Part shown: positions 63,854 through 64,000 of the stretch, piece after piece
How the letters are laid out: each line of letters opens with the position of its first letter
How positions within the stretch are numbered: position 1 is the stretch's first letter
Assembly: GCF_017873415.1 (NCBI RefSeq)
Contig: NZ_JAGGKD010000004.1
Location: 186,001 to 250,000 of the forward strand
Reading direction: 5' to 3'
DNA from: Methanolobus bombayensis
GTDB lineage: Archaea > Halobacteriota > Methanosarcinia > Methanosarcinales > Methanosarcinaceae
Length of the DNA stretch: 64,000 bases
Notes under the pieces: generated by a model
Told to the model about the DNA's origin: nothing
Databases searched by the model: none
The model's input: only the letters and a program-made list of their open reading frames with translations
Translations under genes and position numbers: made by a program

Positions 63854-64000
63854 GTGCAATCTATTGAAAACTTATGTAAAGCGCGTGATTCGATTTTTGA
63901 CAGGAATCGCAGGGATATTGTCCTTGATATTTCAGATGTAGTTGAGGGTAAGATTGATCCTTATGAGTTCTTTGAAGAGAACTATCTCACAGAAGGAATG
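63854..64000 (+). CDS. Start of a probable DUF499 ATPase (cut by window end)
   Basis: A GTG start with GGAGG 6 bases before it opens a frame that runs off the window (49 codons seen). The protein begins with a helical stretch containing ARDSIFDRNRRDIVLDISD, then KIDPYEFFEENYLTEGM. From memory, this spacing, ending EFFEENYxTEGM just before a Walker A, is the N-terminus of DUF499 (AAA-type) proteins, which belong to anti-phage clusters with a DUF1156 methyltransferase and DUF3780. The assignment rests on this short stretch. It lies 143 bp after the 699-residue gene and may begin a second transcription unit. Confidence 0.55.
   Translation, partial: MQSIENLCKARDSIFDRNRRDIVLDISDVVEGKIDPYEFFEENYLTEGM

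Overview
The window reads as chromosomal DNA of a methanogenic archaeon, most likely a methylotrophic member of the Methanosarcinaceae (Methanolobus/Methanococcoides-like). This rests on gene content: an iron-sulfur flavoprotein, a CooC-type nickel-insertion ATPase, a K+-independent membrane pyrophosphatase, DapL, archaeal AspRS, GatD, PhoU proteins with AbrB domains, archaeal pilins and TATA-type promoters. The genus is inferred, not proven.

Bases 1-15400 are mostly ordinary backbone: an HxlR regulator divergent from a flavoprotein, hppA, a tRNA thiolation enzyme, a TctA-like membrane protein, cupin/CooC/FGE-domain genes, a CDF metal exporter and aroC. Two non-coding structures stand out: a 95-bp element with inverted ends (2827-2921) and a G-rich hairpin (6735-6820).

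Bases 15409-34517 form a phosphate-centred region. It holds an anchored PstS paralogue, a PhnD-like lipoprotein, a sensor kinase, two AbrB-PhoU proteins each beside a small DUF5658-like membrane protein, and a large surface protein. A PstS-type binding protein here carries an archaeal type IV pilin N-terminus. It is followed by pstC and pstA without pstB, then a complete pilus-like assembly set: secretion ATPase, two TadC-type membrane proteins, an ArlH/KaiC-like protein and a second pilin-like protein with a PKD domain. I read this as a candidate phosphate-capture surface assembly, analogous to the sugar bindosome of Sulfolobus. It is the best candidate for an undescribed system.

Bases 34746-49494 return to backbone: dapL, a PAS-domain kinase, a secreted acetolactate decarboxylase, cheW, argH, gatD, a frameshifted surface-protein gene, aspS, rpiA, a PhoU/RCK_C regulator with two MgtE/SLC41-type transporter halves, and two small alpha/beta-barrel or NTF2-like genes.

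At 49687 a tRNA-Val(UAC) gene marks the left edge of an accessory island. Its first 5 kb is AT-rich and gene-poor, with decayed fragments, a duplicated 3' piece of a CARF-HTH gene, 12-bp GTAGACA iterons and a 13-bp perfect inverted repeat, suggesting an integrated replicon. It is followed by a Csa3-like CARF-HTH regulator, divergent from a run of large genes: a UvrD-type helicase with a Fe-S RecB-like nuclease, an SF2 helicase with a PD-(D/E)XK-like C-terminus, an unrecognised 699-residue protein, and the start of what looks like a DUF499 ATPase cut by the window end. This looks like a defence island under a possible nucleotide-signal-responsive regulator. No CRISPR array or integrase is visible in the window.
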